DNA of 64,000 bases from Alistipes megaguti. GTDB lineage: Bacteria; Bacteroidota; Bacteroidia; Bacteroidales; Rikenellaceae. Of the stretch, positions 52,137 to 62,648 are shown in pieces. The first letter of the stretch is position 1. The number at the start of each line of letters is the position of its first letter. The notes beneath the pieces were generated by a model that was not told the origin of the DNA, did not search any database, and saw only the letters and a list, made by a program, of their open reading frames with translations. The stretch is taken from NCBI RefSeq assembly GCF_900604385.1, contig NZ_LR027382.1, positions 1,178,001-1,242,000 on the forward strand, given 5' to 3'. The translations under genes were made by a program, and so were the position numbers.

Positions 52137-53168
52137 TCAACCCAGATGGCCTTCGGCGGCAAACTCCGCCACGGAGCGAATGTAGTGGTCGATCGTCTCG
52201 CGCATCGAGACGAACGACTTGCCGCCGGCGGCATTCTTGTGGCCGCCGCCGTTGAAGTATTTGCGGGCGAAGAGGTTGACGTCCACGTCGCCGCGCGACC
52301 GCAGCGAGACGCGGATGAACTTGCGGTGGGCCAGGAACATGGCCGACATCTTGACCGACTTGATCGTCAGGGCGTAGTTGACGAAACCCTCGCTGTCGCC
52401 CTGCTGGAACTGGAAGCGGCGCATCTCGCCTTCGAGCAGCGACATGTAGGCCACCGTGCCGTTCTGGATGATCTGCATCTTGCGGTTGATGGCGTAGCCG
52501 AACAGGCGGGCGCGGCCTTCGGTGTAGGCGTTGTAGACGTTGTTATGGATCGTGGGGATGTCGATTCCCTTCTCGATGAGGACGGCCACGGCGCGGAACA
52601 GCTCGGGCGTAAGGAACGAGAAGGCGAAGTTGCCCGTATCGGTCATCATGCCGACGTAGAGCAGTTCGGCCATGCTGCGCGTGATGGCCTGCGTACCGCA
52701 CAGCGCCTCGATGATGGTGTAGACCAGGAAGCAGGTGCTCGACGAATCGGGGTGTGAGAAGGCCAGGTCGAAGCCTTCGGTCGGCGAGAGGTGGTGGTCG
52801 ATCAGCACCCGCACGGCCGAGGTGTTCTCCTCGATGGTCTGGCTGAGGTTTTCGAGCCGCGAGATGGCGTTGAAATCCAAACAGAAGAGGATGTCGGCCT
52901 CGGCCACGGCCCGTGCTGCCCGGCCTTCGGTATCGGTCTTGAAGACCACGACTTCGGCGATGCCGGGCATCCAGTCGAGGAAGTAGGGGTACTTGTTCGG
53001 GACGATGCAGGTGACCGAGTGTCCCATTTCCCGCAGCACTTCGGCCCAGGCGAGCGACGATCCGACGGCATCCCCGTCGGGGTTGGTATGAGACAGGATG
53101 ACGACATGCTGTGCGGGGCGTGCAAGCAGTTCCCGCAGGCGTATGATATGCTCTTTCGACAGTTCCAT
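52137..53168 (-). CDS. nrnA: DHH/DHHA1 phosphoesterase, NrnA-type nanoRNase/pAp phosphatase
   Basis: 343 aa from ATG 53168 (MELSKEHIIR). DHH motifs: ILSHTNPDGDAVGSSLAW, the LIDHHLSPT block, and the DHHA1 GGGHKNAAGG near the C-terminus. NrnA degrades 2-5-mer RNAs and dephosphorylates 3'-phosphoadenosine 5'-phosphate, a by-product of sulfate assimilation. Its position just upstream of a LysR gene and a sulfate-exporter-like gene is consistent with a sulfur link but does not prove it. Confidence 0.9.
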   Translation of the reverse strand: MELSKEHIIRLRELLARPAQHVVILSHTNPDGDAVGSSLAWAEVLREMGHSVTCIVPNKYPYFLDWMPGIAEVVVFKTDTEGRAARAVAEADILFCLDFNAISRLENLSQTIEENTSAVRVLIDHHLSPTEGFDLAFSHPDSSSTCFLVYTIIEALCGTQAITRSMAELLYVGMMTDTGNFAFSFLTPELFRAVAVLIEKGIDIPTIHNNVYNAYTEGRARLFGYAINRKMQIIQNGTVAYMSLLEGEMRRFQFQQGDSEGFVNYALTIKSVKMSAMFLAHRKFIRVSLRSRGDVDVNLFARKYFNGGGHKNAAGGKSFVSMRETIDHYIRSVAEFAAEGHLG

Positions 53169-53253
53169 CGGAGTAACGCGTTGGTGGGTCCGGCAAAGAT
53201 ACAAAAAAAGAGAGACATAGCAAACCGACTTCCGATTCGGGGTGTTCCGCCGC

Positions 53254-54103
53254 CTATCGGCTTCCGGGATTCCGCTCCACGATGGAGCCCTGGAGCCTTC
53301 TGCCGGGGATCAGGAGGGCATGGAGCCGGGGAGCCGCTGCCGCACGGGTTTTCACGTCGGGTTTCTGTCCCGAGTCGATCCACTCCAGGGCCAGGGCTGT
53401 CAGACCGTCGTCGGGGCTGCCCCGGTCGGCCAACTCGAAGTTGTTCTCCGGAGCCTCCAGATCAGGTGTGAAACCCTCTCCGTAGTCGGAAGATCCCCGG
53501 GCGTTCTCCGCATAGAAGGTGATCGGGCTGAAGTCATACTCGTATTCGCGCAGGCCGTTGATGAGCAATTCGCCGGCCGAGGCGGTTGCCTTCGGGCAGA
53601 GGAGGTCGATCCGCGGAAGCCCGAGCGAGACATCCAGCGCCGACGCGATCTTGTCATGGTTGCCGCGGCCGAAGTCGGCGTTGCCGATCCGGAAGACTTT
53701 GCCCGACTCACCGGCGGCCTGGCGGCCGGCATCCTCCGTTTCGACCTTGTAGCGTCCGATCCTGGAGTAGAACGACAACCGCGTGCCGTTTTCCCAGTAT
53801 CCGTCGTCGTGGTTGACATCATCCTGCGCGGCAACGTCCAGGAGAATCCTCTCCAGAAGCGCCTGGTAACCGAGCGCATAATCGGGTGTTACCTGCTTCA
53901 CGGCATCGTTCCACAGGTAATTCCCCTTCATGTAGTCGAACATCCACTCCTTGAGCTCCTGTTCGCTTCCGAGCGTGATCTCCGTTTCGTCATTGCTGTG
54001 CGGAGTCTTCCCGGCGGGCCTGATCGGTGCATCCTGCACCGGTCAGCAGCATCAGCAGTGATGCTCCCCGGATGAGCTTTTTCAGCAGGGTGTTTTCCGT
54101 CAT
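53254..54103 (-). pseudogene. Broken S41-family (C-terminal-processing-like) peptidase gene
   Basis: A lipoprotein leader (MTENTLLKKLIRGASLLMLL, TGAGC) starts at 54103 but meets a TGA after about 37 codons. The protease-like sequence continues in another frame: WMFDYMKGNYLWNDAVKQV, TASAGELLINGLREYEYDFS, PITFYAENARGSSDYGEGFT, GLTALALEWI. Bacteroidales S41 lipoproteins with these motifs are about 450-500 aa; here the middle (PDZ and much of the protease core) is missing and TASASE reads TASAGE. So frameshift plus internal deletions. The start overlaps nth. Confidence 0.75.
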
Positions 54104-54783
54104 TTCGAGGATTGTTTTGTCGGTTTGTCATCGGTCGTGCGCCTCTTCTGCGCGGAGGCATGCCACCGGCACCACGCCGCAATGCCGCATTCCGTGCACT
54201 TCGGGGCCCGCGCCGTGCAGACGTAACGCCCGTGAAGGATCAGCCAGTGGTGGGCAATGGGCAGCAACGGCCCGGGGATGTTTTTTTCGAGGGTCAGTTC
54301 GGTCTGCAGCGGGGTTTTCGAACGCGTCGTCAGTCCGATGCGCTCCGAGACGCGGAAGACGTGCGTGTCGACCGGCATCACCTGCTTCTGCCACAGTACG
54401 GCTCCCAGCACGTTGGCCGTCTTGCGGCCAACGCCCGGCAGGGTCTGCAGCGCTTCGAGATCGCTCGGCACCTCGCCGCCGAAATCCGCGCAGAGCTTGC
54501 GTGCCATGGCGGCCAGATTGCGCGCCTTGTTGTTCGGGTAGGAGATGCTGCGGATGTAGGGGAAGATCTCCTCGGCCGAGGCGGCGGCCATGGCCTGTGG
54601 CGTGGGGAAGGCCTCGAACAGCGCCGGGGTGGTCATGTTGACCCGCTTGTCGGTGCACTGCGCCGAGAGAACCACGGCCACCAGCAACTGGTAGGGGTTT
54701 TCGTAGTGGAGTTCGCTCTCGGCCACGGGCATGTGCTCCGAGAACCAGGCGATGATGCCTTCGTAACGTTCCTTGGTTGTCAT
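54100..54783 (-). CDS. nth: Endonuclease III (DNA glycosylase/AP lyase)
   Basis: 227 aa. Removes oxidised pyrimidines and cleaves AP sites. HhH-GPD core: SAQCTDKRVNMTTPALFEAF, LQTLPGVGRKTANVLGAVLW with the catalytic Lys, VDTHVFRVSERIGL with the catalytic Asp. The iron-sulfur loop C-x6-C-x2-C-x5-C is CTARAPKCTECGIAAWC. The tail after it is Lys/Arg-rich. The start overlaps the GT2 stop as ATGA, so translation is coupled; the stop overlaps the broken S41 gene. Confidence 0.95.
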   Translation of the reverse strand: MTTKERYEGIIAWFSEHMPVAESELHYENPYQLLVAVVLSAQCTDKRVNMTTPALFEAFPTPQAMAAASAEEIFPYIRSISYPNNKARNLAAMARKLCADFGGEVPSDLEALQTLPGVGRKTANVLGAVLWQKQVMPVDTHVFRVSERIGLTTRSKTPLQTELTLEKNIPGPLLPIAHHWLILHGRYVCTARAPKCTECGIAAWCRWHASAQKRRTTDDKPTKQSSK

Positions 54784-55799
54784 GGTTTTCTGGTTTTATG
54801 ACGTCGGAAGAGGATCTTCTTGACCAGCAGCCCCGGCCCTTCGGGACAGAGCAGCAGCCGCGGACAGCGGCGCACGTCGCTCCACCAGCGCGCCAGATAC
54901 TCGCCGACGCTCCCCTCCCACGAGAGGACCCACAGCGCCACCGACGAACGGCGCCGCAGGATGCGGAAGCGGTTGCGCCCCGTGCCGTAGTGCCGCTCGA
55001 ACCAGAGACTGATCTCCATGAGCGAGTCGCAGAAGGCGATCCGCCGGCGATAGGCCGTGCTGTGGCTCACGCTGTCGGGCAGGCGGCGGTGGACCGCCGT
55101 GATCTCGGGCAGAAAGGCGATGCGGCTGCGGACCGAGAACCAGAGCCACATCGGTGCATCGTCGGTCATCCATTCGGGATGCTCCTCGGGGCGTACCTCC
55201 GCGTAGTAGCGGGCGATCAGTTCGCGGCGGGCCAGCGTGGCGCAGTTGGCGATGGTCAGGCTGCAGAGCAGGTGGTCGAAATCGGTGTAATGCTGCGGAT
55301 GGTCGGGTTCCGTGCGGTCGTCGGCCTGCCAGTAGTTCGAGGCCCGCGTGTAGCACATCCCGCAGCCGGGGTCCGCCTCCATCCGTTCGACCTGCCGCTG
55401 CAGCTTCGAGGGGTCGCACCACCAGTCGTCGCCGTCCAGATAGGCGACATACTCTCCGCGGCACGCCTCGAAGGTGCGTCGGTAGTTGGCCCGCCAGCCG
55501 ACGTTTTCGGCCGAGGTCACCAGTCGGATGCGCTCCGGATAGCGGGCGGCGTACGTCATGCAGATCTCCCGCGTGGAGTCCGTGCTGCAGTCCTCGCCCA
55601 GCACCAGTTCGACGCCGAACGTCGTGCGCTGTTCGAGGACGCTCTCGATGGCGCGGGCCAGATATCGCTCGTGGTTGTAGGTGGTCATGCAGACCGACAC
55701 CAGCGGCGTTTGTGATGCCGGGGCCGCCGGGGTTGCCGGGGTTGTCGGGGTTGTCGGGGTTGTCGGGGCCGCCTCCGTTTGCCGTATCTTCTCCTCCAT
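54780..55799 (-). CDS. Family 2 glycosyltransferase
   Basis: 339 aa. GT-A fold: SVCMTTYNHERYLARAIESV, ELVLGEDCSTDSTREICM, RRTFEACRGEYVAYLDGDDW with the DxD metal motif, then acceptor-side MTDDAPMWLWFSVRSR. The N-terminal 30 residues are a Pro/Thr/Ala-rich linker from 9-bp repeats and lie before the catalytic domain. No membrane segment. Sugar unknown; solitary, so not in an obvious capsule or LPS cluster. It starts 5 bp after the uvrD stop and overlaps nth. Confidence 0.9.
   Translation of the reverse strand: MEEKIRQTEAAPTTPTTPTTPATPAAPASQTPLVSVCMTTYNHERYLARAIESVLEQRTTFGVELVLGEDCSTDSTREICMTYAARYPERIRLVTSAENVGWRANYRRTFEACRGEYVAYLDGDDWWCDPSKLQRQVERMEADPGCGMCYTRASNYWQADDRTEPDHPQHYTDFDHLLCSLTIANCATLARRELIARYYAEVRPEEHPEWMTDDAPMWLWFSVRSRIAFLPEITAVHRRLPDSVSHSTAYRRRIAFCDSLMEISLWFERHYGTGRNRFRILRRRSSVALWVLSWEGSVGEYLARWWSDVRRCPRLLLCPEGPGLLVKKILFRRHKTRKP
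55730..55770. repeat. 9-bp tandem repeat in the GT2 N-terminus
   Basis: Units of about GGGGTTGTC or GGGGTTGCC, read on the minus strand as Thr-Pro/Thr-Thr-Pro codons. Multiple of three, so copy number changes linker length without breaking the frame. Confidence 0.75.
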
Positions 55800-55804
55800 G
55801 GGTT

Positions 55805-58426
55805 TCAGAGTTTGGTCAGTTTGGCGAACTTCGCCAGCAGGGTCTTCTCGCCCGCATTGTCGAAGCGCACCACCAGTTTGTGATCCGTCGCCAGGGTCTC
55901 GATGCGCTCGACGATGCCGACGCCGAACTTCGGGTGTTCGACCCGCTGCCCCACGACATATCCGCCCGTCGGGGCGCCGCCTGCGGGGGCTCCCGCATCG
56001 GCTGCCGCAGCCGGCCGCACGCCGACACGCCGCATCCCCTCGGTCGAGGTGCGCAGCGGCTCGACCAGTGCCGGGTCGGGACGTCCCGACGGTTGCTGCG
56101 GCTGCGTGGCCCGGGCAAAGTGGCGCGCCGGGCCCGATTCACCCTCCGGCCGCGTGCCGTAGGTACTGCGCGAGGCTCCGTACCCGCCGCCGAATCCCGC
56201 CCGCCGGGCTTCCGATCCGCCGCCATAGCCTCCGCCGCGGCCGTAGGAGCCCGACGTGCCCGAGGGGGCGCCCCCGCTGCGGCCGAAGCCGTTCGGCGCT
56301 CCGCTGCCGGGGCGCGAGCCCTGGCGCTGCTGCTGGAAACGGTAGTCAAAGCGGCGGCGCAGTTCGTCGATGGCCGACGAGCCGTCGCTGCCGGGACGGC
56401 GCTCCTGCTCCTCGTCGGGGTCCGCCTCACACTCGACGTAGCGCGGGTCGATCTCGCGCAGGAAGCAGCTCGGACGCGAAAACTCCATGTTGCCCCACTT
56501 GAAGCGCATCTCGGCATAGGAGATCGTCGCCGAGACCTTGGCCCGCGTCAGCGCCACGTAGAACAGGCGTCGCTCCTCCTCGATGCCGTCGGGCGACTCC
56601 GCCGCGCGTTGCGAGGGGAAGAGGTTCTCCTCCATGCCGACGATATAGACATATTTGTATTCAAGCCCCTTGGCCGAGTGGACCGTCATCAGGGTTACCT
56701 TGTTGCTGCTCTCGGGGTCGTCCTTGTCCATGTCCGACATGAGCATCATGTTCTGCAGCCACTCCTCGACCGTCGCCTCGTCCTCGGGCTGGCGTTCGCC
56801 GTTGCGGATCTCGGCGTCGCAACGCTCCTTGAACTCCTGCATCGAGTTGAGCAGCTCCTCGATGTTGTCCAACGCCGAAGTCGCCTCGGGGGTGTTCTCG
56901 GTGCGGTAGGCGGCGATGATCCCCGAACGGGTGGCCACCTCCAGACCGAAGTCGTAGAGGCTCTTGTCCGCCCGCGAGAGCGACAGCGAACGGATCATCC
57001 CGACGAACTCGGTCACCTTGCGGGCGATGGCCCGCTGCACGGCGTCGGTCGTCGGCTGGGCCACCAGCGCGTCGACCGCCTCCCACATCGAGACGCCGTG
57101 TGCGGCGGCCAGATCGGCGATCCGCTGCACGGTCGTGTCGCCGATGCCGCGCGCCGGGTAGTTGACGATGCGGCGGAAGGCCTCGTCGTCGCGCGGGTTG
57201 ATCACCAGCCGGATGTAGGCCATCATGTCCTTGATCTCCTTGTGGTCGTAGAACGACGAGCCCTTGTAGATGCGGTAGGGGATTCCGTGGCGGCGGAGGT
57301 TGTCCTCCAGTACGGCCGACTGGTTGTTCGTGCGGTAGAGGATCACCGCCTCGGACCACTCGTCGCCTGCGGCGCGCACCTTGTCGCGCAGGTCCGAGAC
57401 CACCATCTCGGCCTCCTCGCGGTCGGTGTAGGCCTTCAGGATGCGGATCTTCTCGCCGCGGGGTCCTTCGGAGAAGCAGTTCTTCTCCATGCGCTTCGAG
57501 TTGTGGACGATGACCGAGTTGGCCGCCTCGACGATCGTACGCGTCGAGCGGTAGTTCTGCTCCAGCTTGAAGACCTGTGCATCGGGGTAGTCGTTGCGGA
57601 ACGAGAGGATGTTCTCGATCTTTGCCCCGCGGAACGAGTAGATCGACTGCGCGTCGTCGCCCACGACGCACACCTTCGAGTGGTGCTGCGACAGCCGCCG
57701 GATGATGACATACTGCGCGTAGTTGGTGTCCTGGTACTCGTCGACCAGAATGTACTGGAACAATTTCTGGTAGCGGGCCAGCACGTCGGGGCAGTCGCGC
57801 AGCAGGATGTTGGTCTGCAGCAGCAGATCGTCGAAGTCCATCGCGCCGTTGTGCTTGCAGCGCTGGCAGTAGATGTTGTACAGATGGCCGAATTCGGGGA
57901 TCTGCATCTGCCGGTCCTCGGCCGCCAGCGACGCGTTGGCCAGATAGGCCCCCGGGGTGATGAGCTTGTTCTTGGCCAGCGAGATGCGCGAGGCGATCGA
58001 GGCCGGCTTGTACCGTTCGTCCGGGAGGTTCATCTCGCGGATGAGAGTCTTGAGCAGGTTACGGCTGTCCGACGAGTCGTAGATGGTGAACGACTCCGAG
58101 AATCCGATCCGTTCGGCATTCTCGCGCAGGATGCGTGAAAAGACCGAGTGGAACGTTCCCATGCGGATGTATCGGCTGCGGTTGTCGGGCAGCATTCCGG
58201 CAATGCGTTCGCGCATCTGCTCGGCGGCCTTGTTGGTGAAGGTCAGCGCCAGGATGTTCCACGGTTTGACCCCCTGTTCGATCATGTAGGCGATGCGCGA
58301 GGTGAGCACGCGGGTCTTTCCGGAGCCCGCCCCCGCTATGATGAGTGACGGCGAGTCGTAGTTGACGACCGCCGCCCGCTGGGCCGGATTGAGCCCCTGC
58401 AGTATTGGTGATTCGTTGGATTCCAT
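55805..58426 (-). CDS. pcrA: UvrD/PcrA-type ATP-dependent DNA helicase
   Basis: 873 aa. Superfamily I helicase motifs: Q-motif LNPAQRAAVV, Walker A AGAGSGKTRVLTSRI, ALTFTNKAAEQMRERI, Walker B VDEYQDTNYAQ, motif V-like LMTVHSAKGLEYKYV, motif VI RRLFYVALTRAK. The C-terminal region has a long Gly/Ser/Arg/Gln-rich linker (about 680-800) and ends in a Tudor-like domain (YVVGQRVEHPKFGVGIVERI) that in PcrA/UvrD binds RNA polymerase. UvrD versus PcrA cannot be split by sequence alone. Confidence 0.94.
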   Translation of the reverse strand: MESNESPILQGLNPAQRAAVVNYDSPSLIIAGAGSGKTRVLTSRIAYMIEQGVKPWNILALTFTNKAAEQMRERIAGMLPDNRSRYIRMGTFHSVFSRILRENAERIGFSESFTIYDSSDSRNLLKTLIREMNLPDERYKPASIASRISLAKNKLITPGAYLANASLAAEDRQMQIPEFGHLYNIYCQRCKHNGAMDFDDLLLQTNILLRDCPDVLARYQKLFQYILVDEYQDTNYAQYVIIRRLSQHHSKVCVVGDDAQSIYSFRGAKIENILSFRNDYPDAQVFKLEQNYRSTRTIVEAANSVIVHNSKRMEKNCFSEGPRGEKIRILKAYTDREEAEMVVSDLRDKVRAAGDEWSEAVILYRTNNQSAVLEDNLRRHGIPYRIYKGSSFYDHKEIKDMMAYIRLVINPRDDEAFRRIVNYPARGIGDTTVQRIADLAAAHGVSMWEAVDALVAQPTTDAVQRAIARKVTEFVGMIRSLSLSRADKSLYDFGLEVATRSGIIAAYRTENTPEATSALDNIEELLNSMQEFKERCDAEIRNGERQPEDEATVEEWLQNMMLMSDMDKDDPESSNKVTLMTVHSAKGLEYKYVYIVGMEENLFPSQRAAESPDGIEEERRLFYVALTRAKVSATISYAEMRFKWGNMEFSRPSCFLREIDPRYVECEADPDEEQERRPGSDGSSAIDELRRRFDYRFQQQRQGSRPGSGAPNGFGRSGGAPSGTSGSYGRGGGYGGGSEARRAGFGGGYGASRSTYGTRPEGESGPARHFARATQPQQPSGRPDPALVEPLRTSTEGMRRVGVRPAAAADAGAPAGGAPTGGYVVGQRVEHPKFGVGIVERIETLATDHKLVVRFDNAGEKTLLAKFAKLTKL

Positions 58427-58928
58427 GACCGCAAAGGTAATAAGAATTCGACGAAGAATTTTCCCTCAGGGGTCACTATTTCTTTCCGCGGGGCGGGGTG
58501 TGCCGGAATGCAGCCGCAGCTCCCGGTGCGCCGCTCCGGCTCCACCCCCGCCCGAAGCCGGATGTCCCGGACCTCCGCCACCGCCCTCCCCGCCCGGCCA
58601 CCCCGCACAACCGGCGGCTCTCATCCGGCAGGCGCCCGAGCCACACCCGGATCCCCGCCGAAAAACGAGGCTCCGAAGGAATATTTTTCGAAGAAAATAA
58701 TAACTTTGCATCCGAATCGTTAAAACTTTTGCAACGACACCCTCAGCACCCGTTCTTCCGCTGCGATCGGGAGCTTCCGCAACACCCCGTGCCGAGAGGG
58801 CTCCGAGCGGTCCCGGCCGCAGTGCGCTCGCGACGGCTTCGACGCCTCCCGGACAGGGCGGACGGAACTGGTTCTCCGGGGTCCTGCATGACGGATCCAG
58901 AACAAACAACGAACATACATAAAAGACA
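58427..58928. other. Divergent region upstream of uvrD/pcrA and the moxR operon
   Basis: 502 bp. TAACTTTG at 58701-58708 fits a -7 box pointing to moxR; no good -33 was seen. A GC-rich part (58500-58620) is Pro/Arg-coding in all frames and shows no gene. Confidence 0.5.
58701..58708 (+). promoter_or_regulatory. Candidate -7 box for the moxR-bat operon
   Basis: TAACTTTG matches TAnnTTTG and sits 220 bp before the moxR start, in an AT-rich island of an otherwise GC-rich gap. Confidence 0.45.
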
Positions 58929-59926
<998 letters not shown>

Positions 59927-59927
<1 letters not shown>

Positions 59928-60814
59928 TGATGCAGGAGAGCGAGAACGATATTCTCAGACGCGTCCGCAAGATCGAGATCAAGACCCGGGGTCTGTCGAA
60001 CGAGATCTTTGCCGGAAAGTACCATACGGCTTTCCGCGGACGGGGCATGTCGTTTTCCGAGGTCCGCGAATACCGCGCCGGAGACGACGTGCGCGACATT
60101 GACTGGAACGTCACGGCCCGTTCGCGCAAACCCCACATCAAGGTCTACGAGGAGGAGCGCGAACTGACGATGATGCTCGTGGTCGACGTCTCGGGCTCGC
60201 GCATGTTCGGCTCGACCGACCGCCTGAAGAAGAACATCATCACCGAAATCGCCGCCGTGCTGGCCTTCTCCGCCTCGCAGAACAACGACAAGGTGGGGTG
60301 CATCTTCTTTTCGGACCGTGTCGAGAAGTTCATCCCCCCGAAGAAGGGGCGCAGCCACATCCTGATGATCATCCGCGAGCTGATCGGCTTCCAACCCCAG
60401 TCCACGGGGACGAAGCTCTCGGAGCCGATCCGCTTTCTGACGAACGTCAACAAGAAGCACTGCACGACCTTCATCCTCTCGGACTTCATGGATTCGTCGG
60501 ACGACCGTGCGGCGCTGGACGATGCGCTGAAGATCGCCGGCAGCCGCCACGATCTGGTCGGCATCCGGGTCTACGACCCCCGCGAGACGGAGCTTCCCGA
60601 CGTGGGGATCGTCGAGCTGCGCGACGCCGAGAGCGGGCGCAAGGTCTGGGTCGACACCTCGTCGCGTGCCGTGCGCGATCACTACGCCGCCTCGTGGCGC
60701 GAGCTGAGCGAGCGGATCGACTCCACGCTCAAACACAACCGCATCGATACGGCTACGATCTCCACCGACGGCGATTACGTCGCCGAACTGATGAAACTTT
60801 TCAAACAGCGATGA
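59927..60814 (+). CDS. DUF58 protein of the moxR-bat operon
   Basis: 295 aa from ATG 59927. The DUF58 signature is seen in GKYHTAFRGRGMSFSEVREY and RAGDDVRDIDWNVTARSRKP. A VWA-like fold with DVSGSRMFGS follows (MIDAS-like DxSxS). The partner genes are the MoxR ATPase before it and BatA/BatB after. Its stop overlaps the next gene as ATGA. Confidence 0.92.
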
Positions 60815-61791
60815 AACGTCTCTCAACCATAGCCCTGTTTGTCGGGCTGACCCTTGCGGGCGGCTCGTTGCGGGCACAGAATATGCCCGTCGTCACGGCG
60901 CACATCGAGCCCGACAGCATCATGATCGGCGACCGCTTCGACTACGTCATCGACGTGGAGAAGGACCTGGTTCAGGTGGTCGACTTTCCGGTTTTCGACC
61001 CCCGCGACGGCAAGCTCGAACTGGTCGAGAGTCTCCCCGTGGATACGCTCGAACGCGACGGGCGGCACCTCCGGCTGCGCAAACGCTACCGTCTGGCGGC
61101 CTTCGACGAGGGCAAGTACAACCTCGGCGTGGCCCAGGTGCTCTATGCCGACAAGAATATCCTCGATACGCTCCGCAGCCGTGATTCGCTCTATCTGGAG
61201 GTGGCGACCTTCCAGATCGACTCCACCTCGCAGTCGATCTACGACCTCAAGGGGCAGAAGACGCTTCCGTTCCAGCTGCGCGAGATCCGGGGCTACCTGC
61301 TGTGGGGGCTTCTTGTCCTGCTGATTCTGGCGGCCGGGGCGTGGGGGCTTCACCGCTGGCTGGCCAAACACGGCAAGGGATTCGGCGATCTGTTCAAGCC
61401 GGCGCCGCCGCTGCCGCCGCACGTGGCCGCCATCCAGGCCCTCGAGGCGCTCCACAACCAGAAACTCTGGCAGAACAACCGCCACAAGCAGTACTATTCG
61501 GGTCTGACCGACATCCTGCGCACCTACATCGCCGGACGGTGGGGAGTCGGCGCCATGGAGATGACCTCCGACGAGATCATCGCGGCGATGCGCGGTGAGG
61601 AGCTTCCGGACAAGGCCCGCCGGGATATGGAGTCGATCCTGCGCGACGGTGATCTGGTGAAGTTTGCCAAGGCGACGCCCGATGCCGAGCAGAACGAGTC
61701 CGACTATCTGAAGGCCTACTATTTCGTCGAGGAGACCAAGCTCGTCGAGGAGACGACGGTCCAGCCGCCGGAGGATCCGATGCAGAATTAA
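60811..61791 (+). CDS. Single-pass membrane protein of the bat operon (DUF4381-like layout)
   Basis: 326 aa from ATG 60811. Signal peptide MKRLSTIALFVGLTLAGGS, cut after LRAQ. A periplasmic beta-rich domain (about 25-155), one membrane helix GYLLWGLLVLLILAAGAWGL (161-183), then a cytoplasmic helical tail. The same layout is found in the DUF4381-type proteins between DUF58 and VWA genes of moxR operons; the family name is tentative. The longer open frame back to 60298 is a shadow of DUF58. Confidence 0.78.
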   Translation: MKRLSTIALFVGLTLAGGSLRAQNMPVVTAHIEPDSIMIGDRFDYVIDVEKDLVQVVDFPVFDPRDGKLELVESLPVDTLERDGRHLRLRKRYRLAAFDEGKYNLGVAQVLYADKNILDTLRSRDSLYLEVATFQIDSTSQSIYDLKGQKTLPFQLREIRGYLLWGLLVLLILAAGAWGLHRWLAKHGKGFGDLFKPAPPLPPHVAAIQALEALHNQKLWQNNRHKQYYSGLTDILRTYIAGRWGVGAMEMTSDEIIAAMRGEELPDKARRDMESILRDGDLVKFAKATPDAEQNESDYLKAYYFVEETKLVEETTVQPPEDPMQN

Positions 61792-61802
61792 ACGCAACAA
61801 CG

Positions 61803-62633
61803 ATGTACAGAATACTATCCATTACCTTCGTTCTACTCTTTGCGGCGGCCGGCGTGCAGGCGCAGCAGCTGCCCGAGCGTTCGCTCGTGCGCAAGGGTAC
61901 GCGGCAGTACAACAAGGGGGAGTACGAAACGGCGATCCAGCGTTACGAGGCGGCGCTGAAGGCCGCACCGGGGCTGTTCGAGGCGACGTACGACCTGGGC
62001 AACGCCCTCTACAAGGCCGAGCGTTTCGACCGTGCCGAGCAGACCATGCAGCAGGCCGCGGCCGACACGCTGCGCAGCGACACGGAACGTGCCGAAGCCT
62101 TCTACAACCTCGGCAACGCCCAGTTCAAACAGAAAAAGTACCAGGAGGCGCTCGAGAGCTACAAGCAGTCGCTGCGTCTGAATCCTGCGGACATGGAGAC
62201 CAAGTACAACTACGCCTACACCAAGCGGCTTCTGGACCAGAACCAGAACGGCGGAGGCGGCGGCAATGACCGGAACCAGAATCAGGATCAGCAGCAGAAC
62301 AAGGATCAGAATCAGGGTCAGAACCAGAATCAGGGCCGGAACAAGGATCAGCAACAGCAGCAGAATCCGCAGCAGCAGAATCCGCAGCAGCAGAATCCGC
62401 AGCAGCAGAACCCGGGCAAGGATCAGCAGCAGAACCAGCCGCAGAATCCGAACGGGAATCCCGACCAGAATGGCGAGCAGAAACCCGGCGAGGGTCAGCC
62501 GACGCCTTCGGGCATTTCGCCGCAGGAGCAGGAGCAGATGCTCGACGCCATCCAGGCCCAGGAGGACAAGACGCAGGAGAAGCTCAAGGAGAAGGCCAAG
62601 GGCGTGGTGGTTCGCGGCCGGAAAAACTGGTAA
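61803..62633 (+). CDS. batC: BatC-like TPR protein with Gln/Asn-rich middle
   Basis: 276 aa. Signal peptide cut near VQAQQLPERSL; three TPRs (KGEYETAIQRYEAALKAAPG, ATYDLGNALYKAERFDRAEQ, AEAFYNLGNAQFKQKKYQEA). After residue ~150 comes a Gln/Asn/Pro/Gly-rich segment to about 230, and a conserved end KVKAKG-like GVVVRGRKNW. BatC of Bacteroides fragilis has this organisation. It precedes the two VWA genes here, whereas the order I recall for B. fragilis places batC after batA and batB. Confidence 0.82.
   Translation: MYRILSITFVLLFAAAGVQAQQLPERSLVRKGTRQYNKGEYETAIQRYEAALKAAPGLFEATYDLGNALYKAERFDRAEQTMQQAAADTLRSDTERAEAFYNLGNAQFKQKKYQEALESYKQSLRLNPADMETKYNYAYTKRLLDQNQNGGGGGNDRNQNQDQQQNKDQNQGQNQNQGRNKDQQQQQNPQQQNPQQQNPQQQNPGKDQQQNQPQNPNGNPDQNGEQKPGEGQPTPSGISPQEQEQMLDAIQAQEDKTQEKLKEKAKGVVVRGRKNW
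62354..62414 (+). repeat. 15-bp tandem repeats in batC
   Basis: Four units of CAGCAGCAGAATCCG (the first and last with changes), encoding Gln-Gln-Gln-Asn-Pro. In-frame expansion or contraction would only alter linker length. Confidence 0.8.
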
Positions 62634-62648
62634 AAACGTTTGTAGACT

